Assembly: GCA_963816435.1 (NCBI GenBank) | Contig: CAWFKS010000007.1 | Span: forward strand, 1 to 64,000 | Source of the DNA: CAWFKS01 sp963816435 | Lineage (GTDB): Bacteria; Pseudomonadota; Alphaproteobacteria; Rhizobiales; Rhizobiaceae | Reading direction: 5' to 3' | DNA: 64,000 nucleotides | Made by a program: the position numbers and the translations under genes | Notes under the pieces: generated by a model | Told to the model about the DNA's origin: nothing | What the model saw: the letters and a program-made list of their open reading frames with translations, nothing else | The model's database searches: none | Shown: positions 9,337 to 18,484 of the stretch, piece by piece | How positions within the stretch are numbered: the first letter of the stretch is position 1 | How the letters are laid out: every line of letters starts with the position of its first letter

Positions 9337-10302
9337 TCAGAATTTGAAGTTCGACATCTTGAACATCATCATGTTCCCGACCATGAGCCAGGCAATCGAC
9401 GCCCCGAGCAGGTACCATGTCATCGGCTTGTCCCAGACGCTGGCGTAGAAATCGGGCATCAGGACCATGATGCCCGCCATCAGGAGCGCGGGCACCGCCG
9501 TCAGGATGTAAGCCGACATCCGCCCCTCGGTGGAAATGGCCCGCACCTTGCGCTTCAGCTTGGCGCGCTCGCGTATGACGTTCGACAATCCGTCGAGCAC
9601 TGCGCGCAAATTGCCGCCGGTGCTCGACTGGATCGACACGGCGGTGACGAAGAGCGGCAGATCCTCGTGGCCGACCCGCATGTTCATGGAATGCAGCGCC
9701 GTCACAAGGTCGGAGCCGAAGGTGACCTCGTCGGCAACGACGCCGAACTCCGTTCCGATGGGGTCCGGCATCTCGCGCGCGACCATGGCGATCGACACCG
9801 GCACCGGATGCCCGGCCTTCAGACTGCGGGTAATGAGTTCCAGTGCCTCGGGCAGCTGGAAACCGAATATCTTGTGGCGGCGACGGCGCAGGAACCTGAG
9901 CGTCTGGATCGGCAGCACGAAACTCAGAATGGCTGCCAGCAACAGGGCGTATTTCGGCGTCAGTCCGAACCGGAACGCGACCGCGGCGGCGGCCAGGGCA
10001 ACCCCCGTCGTGACCATGCAGAACCGGGGTACCGACCAGGACAGACCGGATTGCGTGCGCAGCCGCCTCATGCCCTGCAGCGACAGCGCGCCGGGGTTGC
10101 CGTCCAGGCCACGCTCCTTCCGCAACTGAACGAGGACCTGCTCCTGGCTGAGCTTCGCGCCCTGCAGCTTCACCCGGCGGTTGATTGCGAGGCGGCGGTC
10201 CTTGCTGCCGGCATAGAGCAGGTAGAACGCCTCGGCTATCATCACGCCGGTGAGCGCCGCGCCGCCGTAGATCGCGTAGAGTGTGATATCGCCGTCCAGC
10301 AT
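9337..10302 (-). CDS. tadB: Tad pilus inner-membrane platform protein TadB
   Basis: TadB (321 residues) is the second F-domain platform protein of Tad export. It has an N-terminal membrane segment (residues about 7-28), a central hydrophobic pair near 100-135 and two C-terminal helices. The F-domain consensus is in QLPEALELITRSLKAGHPVPVSI and SIQSSTGGNLRAVLDGLSNVIRER. It starts 9 bp after the tadA stop and runs straight into tadC. Confidence 0.9.
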   Translation of the reverse strand: MLDGDITLYAIYGGAALTGVMIAEAFYLLYAGSKDRRLAINRRVKLQGAKLSQEQVLVQLRKERGLDGNPGALSLQGMRRLRTQSGLSWSVPRFCMVTTGVALAAAAVAFRFGLTPKYALLLAAILSFVLPIQTLRFLRRRRHKIFGFQLPEALELITRSLKAGHPVPVSIAMVAREMPDPIGTEFGVVADEVTFGSDLVTALHSMNMRVGHEDLPLFVTAVSIQSSTGGNLRAVLDGLSNVIRERAKLKRKVRAISTEGRMSAYILTAVPALLMAGIMVLMPDFYASVWDKPMTWYLLGASIAWLMVGNMMMFKMSNFKF

Positions 10303-10311
10303 CAGATGCGC

Positions 10312-11739
10312 CTATTGCTGCGCTTCCCCCGGCTCGAAATAGCGTCCCGGAAACTCGATTCCCATCGCCCGCAAGTCGTCGAGGAACCTCGGGCGCAGGC
10401 CCGTCGCCTCGAAATGGCCGAGGATGCGGCCGTCGGCGTCTGTGCCGGTTCGCACGAACCGGAATACCTCCTGCATCTGGATGACGTCGCCTTCCATCCC
10501 GGTCACCTCCGCGACGCTGGTGACGCGACGCGAGCCGTCGGCCAGGCGCGTGAGCTGAACGATGACGTCGAGCGCCGCAGAAATCTGGCTGCGGATCGAG
10601 GCGACCGTCATCGGCATTCCGGTCATGCCAAGCATCTGCTCGAGGCGGCCGATTGCGTCGCGCGGCGTGTTGGCATGGATGGTGGCCATCGAGCCCTCGT
10701 GGCCGGTGTTCATCGCCTGCAGCATGTCGAACGCCTCCTCGCCTCGGCACTCGCCGAGGATCACGCGATCGGGGCGCATGCGAAGCGCGTTTTTCACGAG
10801 GTCGCGCTGCTTGAGTTCGCCATGCCCCTCCACATTGGCGGGCCTGGTCTCCATTCGGGCGACGTGCGGCTGCTGCAGCTGCAATTCGGCGGCATCCTCA
10901 ATGGTGATCAGCCGCTCGTCCTCTGGTATGAAGGCCGACAGCGCATTGAGCATCGTCGTCTTCCCGGTGCCGGTGCCGCCCGAGATGATCGTGGTCTTGC
11001 GCGCGTGCACCGCCGCCGCCAGCACCTCGGCCATGTTCTGCGTCAGCGCGCCGAACTCCACCAGCTTGTGCAGTGCCAGCTTGTTCTTTGAGAACTTTCG
11101 TATTGAAACGAGAGGCCCGTCGACGGCGATCGGCCGGATCGCGGCATTGAATCGGGAGCCGTCTTGCATTCGCGCGTCGACCATCGGCTGGGACTCGTCG
11201 ACCCGCCGGCCGACCGCGGCAACGATCTTGCTTATGATCCGCAGGAGATGCGCCTCGTCCTTGAACGGCACGTGAACCTTCTCGAGCTTGCCGCGTCGTT
11301 CCACAAAGCAGTTTTCGTGGCCGTTGATCAGAATGTCGTTGATCGTGGGATCCTTGAGAAGCGGCTCGAGCGGCCCCAGCCCGATCATCTCGTCGACGAT
11401 GTCGTCGACCAGGGAGTCGAGTTCGGCAACATTTACGGCCAGCCGCTCCTCGCGCGTCTTCTCGGTGACGAACTCGTGCACCTGCCGTCGCATCTCGGGC
11501 TTGGGCAGGCGCTCAAGGGCAGCCAGGTTGATCTCCTCGATGAGAGCGCGATGAAGCCGCACCCGCGCGTCGACCACCCGATCGCCGGCCTTCGCCGCCT
11601 GCGGCGAGGGAGCTGCGGGCGCAGCCCGTGCGGCGTGTGAGGTCGGAACCACGACCGGTGCGAACTCTTGCACCGGCGCGGGACCGCCCCCGGCAGCCGC
11701 CATCAATCGCTCCCGCGCCGCGGAAAACCTATGGGTCAC
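10312..11739 (-). CDS. cpaF: Tad pilus assembly ATPase TadA/CpaF
   Basis: This is the secretion ATPase that powers polymerisation (and perhaps retraction) of Flp pili at the cytoplasmic face. The protein of about 475 residues has a variable Ala/Pro-rich N-terminus and the conserved INDILINGHENCFVERRG segment. The P-loop GGTGTGKTT is near residues 254-262, followed by the Asp box TIEDAAELQL, the Walker B segment VILGECRGEEAFD and the His box GSMATIHAN. I prefer the GTG at 11739, which follows GGGAG with good spacing, over a TTG seven codons upstream. It lies 34 bp after cpaE. Confidence 0.93.
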   Translation of the reverse strand: MTHRFSAARERLMAAAGGGPAPVQEFAPVVVPTSHAARAAPAAPSPQAAKAGDRVVDARVRLHRALIEEINLAALERLPKPEMRRQVHEFVTEKTREERLAVNVAELDSLVDDIVDEMIGLGPLEPLLKDPTINDILINGHENCFVERRGKLEKVHVPFKDEAHLLRIISKIVAAVGRRVDESQPMVDARMQDGSRFNAAIRPIAVDGPLVSIRKFSKNKLALHKLVEFGALTQNMAEVLAAAVHARKTTIISGGTGTGKTTMLNALSAFIPEDERLITIEDAAELQLQQPHVARMETRPANVEGHGELKQRDLVKNALRMRPDRVILGECRGEEAFDMLQAMNTGHEGSMATIHANTPRDAIGRLEQMLGMTGMPMTVASIRSQISAALDVIVQLTRLADGSRRVTSVAEVTGMEGDVIQMQEVFRFVRTGTDADGRILGHFEATGLRPRFLDDLRAMGIEFPGRYFEPGEAQQ

Positions 11740-11773
11740 GCCGCGCTCCCGCGGCTGCAACGCACATGTGGGC

Positions 11774-12976
11774 TCATGCCGATTTTCTCCAGCGCCCGAG
11801 GCCGAAGCGAAGGCTCGGCCTTGCCCGCATGGCGGATTCCTCCGGCAGGATGATCTTCTTGAGGTCGTTCACCACGTTGGCGTGCGGATCGATTTCGTGC
11901 AGCGGCGCGCCTCGGTCGACAGCCTCGCGCACCAGCTTGTAGTTGTTGGAGATGCAGCCGGCAAAATCGTCCCCGAAGAGTTCCTCCACGTCGGCCAGCT
12001 TGATGCCGCTATCGAACCGTCGCTGTTCGAAGCGGTTGACGATCACCAGCGGCTTCGCCTGGCGGCCCGTCGTCTGGTCGATCGCCTTGATGAGGCGCTG
12101 TGCGTGGCGCAGACAGGGCACCGTTATCTCGGAGACGACGTAGAGCTTGTTCGTGCCCAAGAGAACCGTCTCCGTCCACGGGAACCAGGTGCGGGGCATG
12201 TCGATGACGACGTTGTCGAAAAAGGCTGAGACGAGGTCGAGCAGTCTGACGACGAGTTCGGCGTTGAACGACCGCATCTCCGCCGGCTGCGCCGGTGCTG
12301 AAAGGACGCTCAGTCCGCTCGCGTGCTTCGACAGCATCACGTCGAGAAGCTGCCGGTCGAGGCGCTCCGGCTGGCTTTCGATCTCGGAAATGTCGAAGCG
12401 CGGCTCGAGATCGAGATACTCCGCGCAGGCGCCCTGCTGGAAGTTGAGGTCGACGATGCAGGTCGACGCGCCGCGCGTCGCGGAATTCTGAAGCTGAAAG
12501 GCCGACTCGATCGCCAGGGTCGTGGTGCCCACGCCGCCGGCGGCCGGCATGAAGGTGGCGATCTGGCACTCGGAAGTGCCGTCGCGACCCGGTCCGTGCA
12601 GCGCTCGCACGCACGAGCGCACGAGATCGGCGGTGGTTATCGGTTTGACGAGGAAATCGGCCAGCTGCAGCTGGACCAGGATGCGCACCGCCGCCGCGTC
12701 GAAGCGCTGGGTCACGACGACGACCGGCACTCGATGCTCGAGCCGGCGCATGATGCGCTGCAACGATTCGATTTCGGCGAGCTGCTCGGCATCCATGTCG
12801 ATGATGGCGACGGCGCAGTTCGATTCGAGGATCTCTCCGCGCAGATCGGTGACGTTGGCCTCGACGGTGACGAACTCGGTCTGCTCGGAACTGGCGAAGG
12901 CCGAGCGCGCTTCCCGGACGAAGGGCTTGTCGGTGGATACGAGCAGGACTGTGCTGGTTGCGCGATCTTCCGCCAA
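11774..12976 (-). CDS. cpaE: Pilus localisation ATPase CpaE/TadZ
   Basis: CpaE/TadZ proteins are ParA/MinD-like ATPases with an N-terminal receiver-like domain; they place the Tad machine, often at a cell pole. The first 130 residues form the receiver-like part (STVLLVSTDKPFV, AVAIIDMDA, VPVVVVTQRFD). The ATPase part follows with a deviant P-loop AAGGVGTTTLAIE, CIVDLNFQQGACAEYLDLEP, VVIDMPR and VVSEITVP. As read the frame is fused to the upstream lipoprotein gene. I place the start at TTG 12976, preceded by GAGGAG at 6-base spacing, giving 400 residues. No ATG fits better. Confidence 0.85.
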   Translation of the reverse strand: MAEDRATSTVLLVSTDKPFVREARSAFASSEQTEFVTVEANVTDLRGEILESNCAVAIIDMDAEQLAEIESLQRIMRRLEHRVPVVVVTQRFDAAAVRILVQLQLADFLVKPITTADLVRSCVRALHGPGRDGTSECQIATFMPAAGGVGTTTLAIESAFQLQNSATRGASTCIVDLNFQQGACAEYLDLEPRFDISEIESQPERLDRQLLDVMLSKHASGLSVLSAPAQPAEMRSFNAELVVRLLDLVSAFFDNVVIDMPRTWFPWTETVLLGTNKLYVVSEITVPCLRHAQRLIKAIDQTTGRQAKPLVIVNRFEQRRFDSGIKLADVEELFGDDFAGCISNNYKLVREAVDRGAPLHEIDPHANVVNDLKKIILPEESAMRARPSLRFGLGRWRKSA

Positions 12977-12986
12977 GGGCCGCTCC

Positions 12987-13258
12987 TCACTCGCTTCCCG
13001 AAACGCCAGGGCCGGCGTTGCCGGGACCCTTCGGCATTGCCGGCGCCGTCGCTCGGGCCGCGTCTGGGCGGGAACCTTCAGCTTCGTCTGCTGGACGCCA
13101 TACGGCCAGGGATCCACCATCTGAAGCACCGTGTTGGCAGCGATCGCATCGCCGGCATAGGGCGTGACGCCGTCGATCCGCATCACGTCGTCGCTGGTGC
13201 AGGCAGCGAGCAGGAGCAGCGCGAAAGCGCCAATCGAAGATTTTGCCAGCCTGGTCAT
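12987..13258 (-). CDS. Small lipoprotein at the CpaD position of the Tad operon (frameshifted)
   Basis: From the ATG at 13258 a lipoprotein signal peptide ends in LLAAC (Cys19). A short mature part follows with VTPYAGDAIAANTVLQMVDP and WPYGVQQTKLKVPA. As sequenced the frame reads through into cpaE. Adding one base near 13055-13062 lets it end at TGA 12987-12989 after about 90 residues, just before the cpaE ribosome binding site. It sits where CpaD lies in related loci but is much shorter than classical CpaD. Role in pilus assembly is inferred from position: it starts 2 bp after the secretin gene cpaC. Confidence 0.65.
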
Positions 13259-13260
13259 GA

Positions 13261-14673
13261 TCAGTTCTCCGGCAGGTCGAGATAGTGGCCGGCGGCCGGG
13301 CCGCTCATTGCCATCGGGTTGGCTGCGGCGACGGTGCGCACTTCCTCGGTGTCGCCGAGCAGGTAGTCGACGTTGCTTGGCGGCTTGGTGGAGTCAGCCG
13401 GCGTGCGAAGCTTCACCGTGGGGTCGACTGGCTTCACCAGATACGGCGTCACCAGAATGACCAGGTCGGTCTCATGCCGTTGATACGCCTTCGAGGACAG
13501 CAGAGCACCAAGCACGGGGATCTTGCGGATGCCCGGAAGGCGCTGCGTATCGATGTCGTTGCTGCTCTGCAGGAGGCCGGCGATCATGAAGCTCTGGCCG
13601 CTCTTGAGATCGACCGAGGTGTGTGCACGACGCACGACGAAGCCGGGGACCGAGATGTTGCCAATCTGATATGAGGCCGTCCGGTCGATCGCCGAAACCT
13701 CCGGCGCGATGTCGAGGCTGATCAGCCCGTGCTTGAGCACGGTGGGCGTGAACTCCAGGCTGACGCCGTAGCGCTTGTATTCGATCGTGACCGAGTTGTT
13801 GTCGCCCGACACCGGGATCGGAAACTCGCCGCCCGCCAGGAAACTCGCCTTCTCGCCGGAGCGCGCGATAAGGTTCGGCTGGGCAAGGAGCCGGGCCACG
13901 CCGCGGTCTTCCAGCGCCTGGATCGCAACGTCGGCCGAAAAACCTCCGGACACCAGGCTTCCCACGAGGCTGGCGGCCGGCGTGCCTGAGCCCGACGCCT
14001 GCGGGGAGGAGTTGAACGACACCGATCCGGACGGAAACGTATAGCTGGCGCCGAGCTTGGTGCCCAGCGCGTGGCCGGTCTGCCGGTTGATTTCGACGAA
14101 ACGCACGTTGAGTTGCACTTGCTGCGACGACGAGATGTCGAGCGAATTGATCACCGCCTCGTCGCCCGAAAACCGGGCCGCTATGTCGTTCGCCTTCTCG
14201 GCGGCCACTGCGTCCTCGGCTTCGCCCGACAGCACGACCCGTCCGTTGGCCGAACTCACCTGGATGTTGTTGTCCGGAAGAGCCTCGTTGATCGTGCTGG
14301 CGAGCCTGTCGGTATCGAGGGTAACCTCGATGTCGATGGTGCCCACGAGCTGCTTGTACTCGTCGAAGAGAGCTATCTGCGTGGTGCCGAGCTTGCTGCC
14401 CAATACATAGAACGAGCGGTTCGTCAGCGGATTGACGTTGGCGATGTCGGGGTCGCCCACGACGATCTGCGCGAACGACAGGTCGGAGCGCACTGTCCGC
14501 GTCTTGCCCTTGGCGACCTTGACGATGGCGTTGTGGCCTTGGGAAACGCGGACGATCTGATCCGCCCTCGCCAGGCCGACACCCGGGCCCGAAACGGAGG
14601 CCACGACCGCAATCGCCAGCGTGACGAACCACGCGCGGCCGCGCCTGTGGGCCAGGCTGATGTTCTCACGCAT
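13261..14673 (-). CDS. cpaC: Tad pilus secretin CpaC/RcpA
   Basis: CpaC forms the outer-membrane pore through which the Flp pilus leaves the cell. The 470-residue protein has an N-terminal signal sequence ending near ARA at about residues 34-36. An N0-like domain follows (VRSDLSFAQIVVGDPDIANVN), then a BON-like segment (NNIQVSSANGRVVLSGEA), then the secretin core with VQLNVRFVEINRQ, LAQPNLIARSGEKASFLAGGEFPIP and FVVRRAHTSVDLKSGQSFMIAGLL. The start ATG at 14673 lies one base after the cpaB stop. Confidence 0.93.
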   Translation of the reverse strand: MRENISLAHRRGRAWFVTLAIAVVASVSGPGVGLARADQIVRVSQGHNAIVKVAKGKTRTVRSDLSFAQIVVGDPDIANVNPLTNRSFYVLGSKLGTTQIALFDEYKQLVGTIDIEVTLDTDRLASTINEALPDNNIQVSSANGRVVLSGEAEDAVAAEKANDIAARFSGDEAVINSLDISSSQQVQLNVRFVEINRQTGHALGTKLGASYTFPSGSVSFNSSPQASGSGTPAASLVGSLVSGGFSADVAIQALEDRGVARLLAQPNLIARSGEKASFLAGGEFPIPVSGDNNSVTIEYKRYGVSLEFTPTVLKHGLISLDIAPEVSAIDRTASYQIGNISVPGFVVRRAHTSVDLKSGQSFMIAGLLQSSNDIDTQRLPGIRKIPVLGALLSSKAYQRHETDLVILVTPYLVKPVDPTVKLRTPADSTKPPSNVDYLLGDTEEVRTVAAANPMAMSGPAAGHYLDLPEN

Positions 14674-14674
14674 T

Positions 14675-15625
14675 CTAGTTCTCCCCGTCGTGCCCGGGCA
14701 GATCCGACTGCCCGCTCACCACCACCTCGTACGACTTCTCGTCCATTCCCCGCGTCACGATCACCGTCTGAAACTGCTTCTGTTCCGGTTGGTCGTCACC
14801 GAACAGCGCGGACGCTTTCTTGGTGATGGCGCTCATGTTGGAGCCCGAGAAGGCGGATATCGTCGTCACTCCCCGTTCCGACGCGCCGCCGTCGCTGGCC
14901 GGCCGGAGCGTCAGCGACAAGGTGCCGACGTTGCGCGCCAGCGCCACCTTGCTAGCAGCGTCCGGCGTCACTTCCACGGTGACGGAATTGACGATCTTCG
15001 GCGAGGTCTGGCTTTCGTCGGCGCCCTGTCCCACCGACAGCACCTTGACGTCCTCGACCACCACTTCGGTGGCCACCGTCGAGCCGGCAGCTCCCTTGGC
15101 ATTGCCGGCGACCTCCTGGATGGCGCCGGCGTTGCGCGTCAGCACCACGTCGACCCTGTCGCCGGGCGTGATGAATCCACCCACGCCGGCAATCTCGTCC
15201 GTCCTGATCGTGACGGCACGCATGCCGGGCGAAAGCAGGTTCGACAACGTTCCACGGCCGCCCGGACCCGAGAGCTTGGGCAAGAGCACCGGCTCGTTGG
15301 TCGCGATCGGCGAGAGCACGACGCGCGGGCCCTCCTCCATGACGCTGGATACGGTCGAAAAGCTGCCCTCCGGCAGCTCCTTGCGCGGCCACGGGATTTC
15401 CTTCAACAGCGAACCGTCGAGCCTGGTGCCGAACGCCAGCGGACCCTTGGCCACCACGATCGACGCAAGTTCGACTTCCGGATGCGCGGGCGCCTGGGCC
15501 ACGATGACCTTCTCCGCCGGAGCACGAGTGCTCGCAGCGCTCTGCAGCCATCCATTGGCCAGAAAGATCGATGCACCGCCGAAAACTGCGGCGATGCCGA
15601 TCATCGGAATTATCCTGTTTCTCAA
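14675..15625 (-). CDS. cpaB: Tad pilus assembly protein CpaB/RcpC
   Basis: CpaB/RcpC is a periplasmic SAF-domain protein thought to help or gate the secretin. One membrane-spanning N-terminal segment (RIIPMIGIAAVFGGASIFLA) is followed by a SAF-like part (VVAKGPLAFGTRLDGSLLKEIPWP). The RcpC core comes next, with SPGMRAVTIRTDEIAGVGGFITPGDRVDV, and VTVEVTPDAASKVALARNVGTLSL near the C-terminus. No ATG precedes the membrane segment. I choose TTG 15625 (M-R-N-R-I-I-P), giving 316 residues; another TTG at 15658 would add 11 charged residues. Confidence 0.88.
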   Translation of the reverse strand: MRNRIIPMIGIAAVFGGASIFLANGWLQSAASTRAPAEKVIVAQAPAHPEVELASIVVAKGPLAFGTRLDGSLLKEIPWPRKELPEGSFSTVSSVMEEGPRVVLSPIATNEPVLLPKLSGPGGRGTLSNLLSPGMRAVTIRTDEIAGVGGFITPGDRVDVVLTRNAGAIQEVAGNAKGAAGSTVATEVVVEDVKVLSVGQGADESQTSPKIVNSVTVEVTPDAASKVALARNVGTLSLTLRPASDGGASERGVTTISAFSGSNMSAITKKASALFGDDQPEQKQFQTVIVTRGMDEKSYEVVVSGQSDLPGHDGEN

Positions 15626-15787
15626 CTCTGCCCCGCGCTCCCCGCGCTTTTCGAGCAACGGTAGGCCACCGGCTTAAAGAAACATGAAAGGAACGATGCA
15701 GGTGCGGGTGCATCTTCGCCGCGGTGGTAAACCGGTCCCGAAGCATTTCCGGTGAACTTGACTCAAGTCCTGCCGACCGCCCGCCTG

Positions 15788-17746
15788 CTAGCCGATGATG
15801 CGCAGGTTCGACAGTTCGTTGGCGATATCCTTGAAATCGTCGATCAGGCTGGCGCCGGTGGCATTCCAGAACAGCTTGGCGGGCACACCGGGATTGTTCG
15901 GATCCTTGCGGAAACGCGATTCCGAGGCGCACTGGCGGAGCGCGCTGATCGCGTCCGCCTGGGAAGCATCGCTGGCGTCGAGGTCGAGACCGACGGTCAT
16001 GACGATCACGCCGGCAGCCTTCGCGTTGCTGCACAGCGTGCTCATCTGCGTGTTGAGCGCCGCGGTGTAATTGGAATTGGAGTAGTCGTAGAGACCGATC
16101 CCGCTCCCGTCAGTTCCCATGAACAGCCGCGTGGTGCCGCCGCCGTCGTAGCCCTTTCCTACGTAGCCGTACGCCGAATAGATCGAGCGGTTGCCGGCCG
16201 GGTCGGAGTAGCCGAGCGAAGAAGGCGTGTAGTACGTGTTTGCGCCGTCGGTCAGCACGATGATGACCTTGTCGTTGCCCTTTTCCCCGTCGTCGCGGCC
16301 CTCGGTGAAGGGTGGTCCGCCGGACACCACGCGCCAGCCCCAGGCCATGCCCTCGGGTACGTCCGTGCCGCCGTTCGGCTCCATCGCGTCGATTGCGGTC
16401 TCCACGGACTGCAACCCGTCAACCGCGGTGACGTCGGTGAGCGGGGTGATCGGCCGCGTCGTACAGCCATAGTTCGGGCCGGTGCCGTGCGGCGACGTCG
16501 CACCGTATGGACGCGTTTCGAAATACTTCATCATGTTCTGCTGGCGCGTCCTGCCCGAGGTGGCCTCGGTGCCGTCATTCCACCAGTTGTTCGCCGCGCC
16601 GAGATTGTCGGGCGTCGCGTCGTCGGCCGTAGCCCACCGGTCGCCGGGCTCGTCCGGTGCGAACATCGGAACGAATAGGGTCGCGGGATCACCACCGGGG
16701 CCGCCCGGCGCGCCCGCGGGCGGGGCGTCGTTGACGTTGTAGGGATAGGGCCGCGCCTCCACGCAGCCCTGCCAGCTCGCGTAGGTGTCGACCGTCTCCT
16801 CGTAGTAGCCGGTCTGCTCCCATTGGCCGCTCCGGCAGGTGCCGTCCGAGCGGTAGCTGGTGCAAACCCACTCCCGGCCCGTCGCCACCCATTCGCGCGT
16901 GTCGACCTGCTTCATGTCGCGGTAGAGGGAGAAGCGGCTGAGAACCGCATTCTCCTCCGCGCCCCAGCCGACGCCGCGCTTGTACCAGACGCCATCGACC
17001 TTCTCGGTCCATCGGTCCGGCTCGTTGACCGTCGTCCAATCGAAATTCTCGTGGTGGATGGGGGAGACGCCCCAGGTGTCCATCCATGGTTGTCCGGCGT
17101 TCTGCGGACCGACATTGACGGACGCGGCGAATGGCACGAGGCCGAACTGTACGGGCTTGTCCACCTGCTTGACGAGGGCCGCCTGGTTGGCCAGTGTCTC
17201 GACCAGCTGCTTGGCGGCGGCCTTGAGGAGGTCGATGCGCTTTTCTCCGGACCCGGAGCCGTAATAGTTCATCGAGCCCGAGTTATCGAGCGCCAGCGCC
17301 ACCTCCAGCGTGTTCTTCAAGCGCACCTCGGTGCACGGCTGGAAGCCCACGGTTTCGTTGCTGGCAACGCCCTCGAGCAAGGTCCTGAACACGGGAAGGA
17401 AATATGGCTTGTAGTCGAGCGCGGCGCATAGGGTAAGAGTTCCGCCGCCATTGTCCGTCTTGGGGAGCGTCACGCTGAGCGTCGTCGTGGCGGGATCCAC
17501 CGGCCCGAGATTGGCGTCGAAGAAATTGTTCGCATAGGCGACGAGTTCCTCGTCGGTGGCGCCGGTGACGACCTGCCGCGCCGTCGCGATGCCGGCGGCG
17601 TCCAGGGCGTTCAGCGTCGCCTGCTGCTGACGGTTCAACTCCGCATAGTCAATCCCGAGCGCCAGGCCGCCCATGATCGGTACCAGTGCCACAGTAAACG
17701 CAATCGCATACGCGCCGGAGTGGTCCCTCCAGAAACGGTCGAACAT
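15788..17746 (-). CDS. tadG: TadG-like pilus-associated protein with von Willebrand A domain
   Basis: TadG-family proteins are anchored by an N-terminal TadE-like helix and present a von Willebrand factor A domain outside the inner membrane. This 652-residue protein starts with MFDRFWRDHSGAYAIAF and a helix that includes VPIMGGLALGIDYAELNRQQ. The vWA metal site is DNSGSM near residue 154, and later parts of the fold are KVIIVLTDGANTYY and VIVMTVGLDLD. A long insert between them is rich in Trp, Tyr and Pro and holds paired cysteines. It is the first Tad gene in the cluster, 130-160 bp upstream of cpaB depending on the cpaB start. Confidence 0.85.
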   Translation of the reverse strand: MFDRFWRDHSGAYAIAFTVALVPIMGGLALGIDYAELNRQQQATLNALDAAGIATARQVVTGATDEELVAYANNFFDANLGPVDPATTTLSVTLPKTDNGGGTLTLCAALDYKPYFLPVFRTLLEGVASNETVGFQPCTEVRLKNTLEVALALDNSGSMNYYGSGSGEKRIDLLKAAAKQLVETLANQAALVKQVDKPVQFGLVPFAASVNVGPQNAGQPWMDTWGVSPIHHENFDWTTVNEPDRWTEKVDGVWYKRGVGWGAEENAVLSRFSLYRDMKQVDTREWVATGREWVCTSYRSDGTCRSGQWEQTGYYEETVDTYASWQGCVEARPYPYNVNDAPPAGAPGGPGGDPATLFVPMFAPDEPGDRWATADDATPDNLGAANNWWNDGTEATSGRTRQQNMMKYFETRPYGATSPHGTGPNYGCTTRPITPLTDVTAVDGLQSVETAIDAMEPNGGTDVPEGMAWGWRVVSGGPPFTEGRDDGEKGNDKVIIVLTDGANTYYTPSSLGYSDPAGNRSIYSAYGYVGKGYDGGGTTRLFMGTDGSGIGLYDYSNSNYTAALNTQMSTLCSNAKAAGVIVMTVGLDLDASDASQADAISALRQCASESRFRKDPNNPGVPAKLFWNATGASLIDDFKDIANELSNLRIIG

Positions 17747-17960
17747 TCAGGATCCCGCCCGCTTGTCTCAAACAGCCGCACCTTCGTTCAACCGAGCTAA
17801 AGGAGGATTTACCGGACGCTTCAAATGTTGGGATGACTATTCAGGACAAATTCACGATTTCGGAAGGAGCCGCACGTCGCTACCTGTCTGGGGCGGCGGA
17901 TGCCGTCCTCCGTCCAGGCTCCGGTTGATGATGTGCACGCCCACCCGCCGCCCCGCGCCT

Positions 17961-18314
17961 TCATCCAATCTCGCCGCGGGCAAGCCGGTAGAATATCGTC
18001 TGGGCGACTATCCTGCCGTCGCGGATGACGAAGGAATCGGCGCCATGCTCCACCTCGAACCGGTCGGAGCGGGCCTTCCATACGAGAAACGCGTACTGGC
18101 CGCTCACCTCCGCGGTCGGGAACTCGAATTCCGCCTCCGGCAGCTGCAGCGCCAGCTTGCGTGCCGAAGCGCGCATCGCGTCCTTGCCGCGCATCGTGCC
18201 GTATTCGCACATCAGGACGATATCGTCGGAGTAGTTGCGGTCGAGATCGGTCTCGAGATCTCCCCTGGCCCGCAGCGCGAGGTGGTCGTGGAAGATGTCG
18301 CTCGTCGTGCGCAT
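17961..18314 (-). CDS. NTF2/SnoaL-like protein
   Basis: This 117-residue protein has the alpha+beta cone pattern of NTF2-like proteins: SDIFHDHLALRARGDLETDLDRNYSDDI (helices), then VLMCEYGTMRGKDAMRASARKL, then the strands QYAFLVWKARS and GADSFVIRDGRIVAQTIFYRL. Such proteins are often small-molecule binding enzymes or polyketide cyclase relatives; no specific substrate can be named. The ATG at 18314 follows AGGAGGT, one of the strongest ribosome binding sites in the window. It is divergent from the aminotransferase gene and stands alone. Confidence 0.75.
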   Translation of the reverse strand: MRTTSDIFHDHLALRARGDLETDLDRNYSDDIVLMCEYGTMRGKDAMRASARKLALQLPEAEFEFPTAEVSGQYAFLVWKARSDRFEVEHGADSFVIRDGRIVAQTIFYRLARGEIG

Positions 18315-18484
18315 ACGCACCTCCTTTCGCCTGCTTCCAAACACCCGCTGTCGCACCGATGTTTCACCCCGGGCAGGCTTGGGCCAGATCGCCGCACGCG
18401 CCCGGCCAGAATGCCCCGTGCGCTTACGCGCGGCCGCTCATGCCGCTAGACTGGTGCGACTGCCCGCATTCCGGAGAAGCACGA

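Noticed and set aside
11774..13258. Apparent lipoprotein-CpaE fusion
   Set aside because: A single missing base near 13055-13062 explains it; CpaE has its own GAGGAG site and TTG start, and a lipid anchor would place an ATPase outside the cytoplasm.
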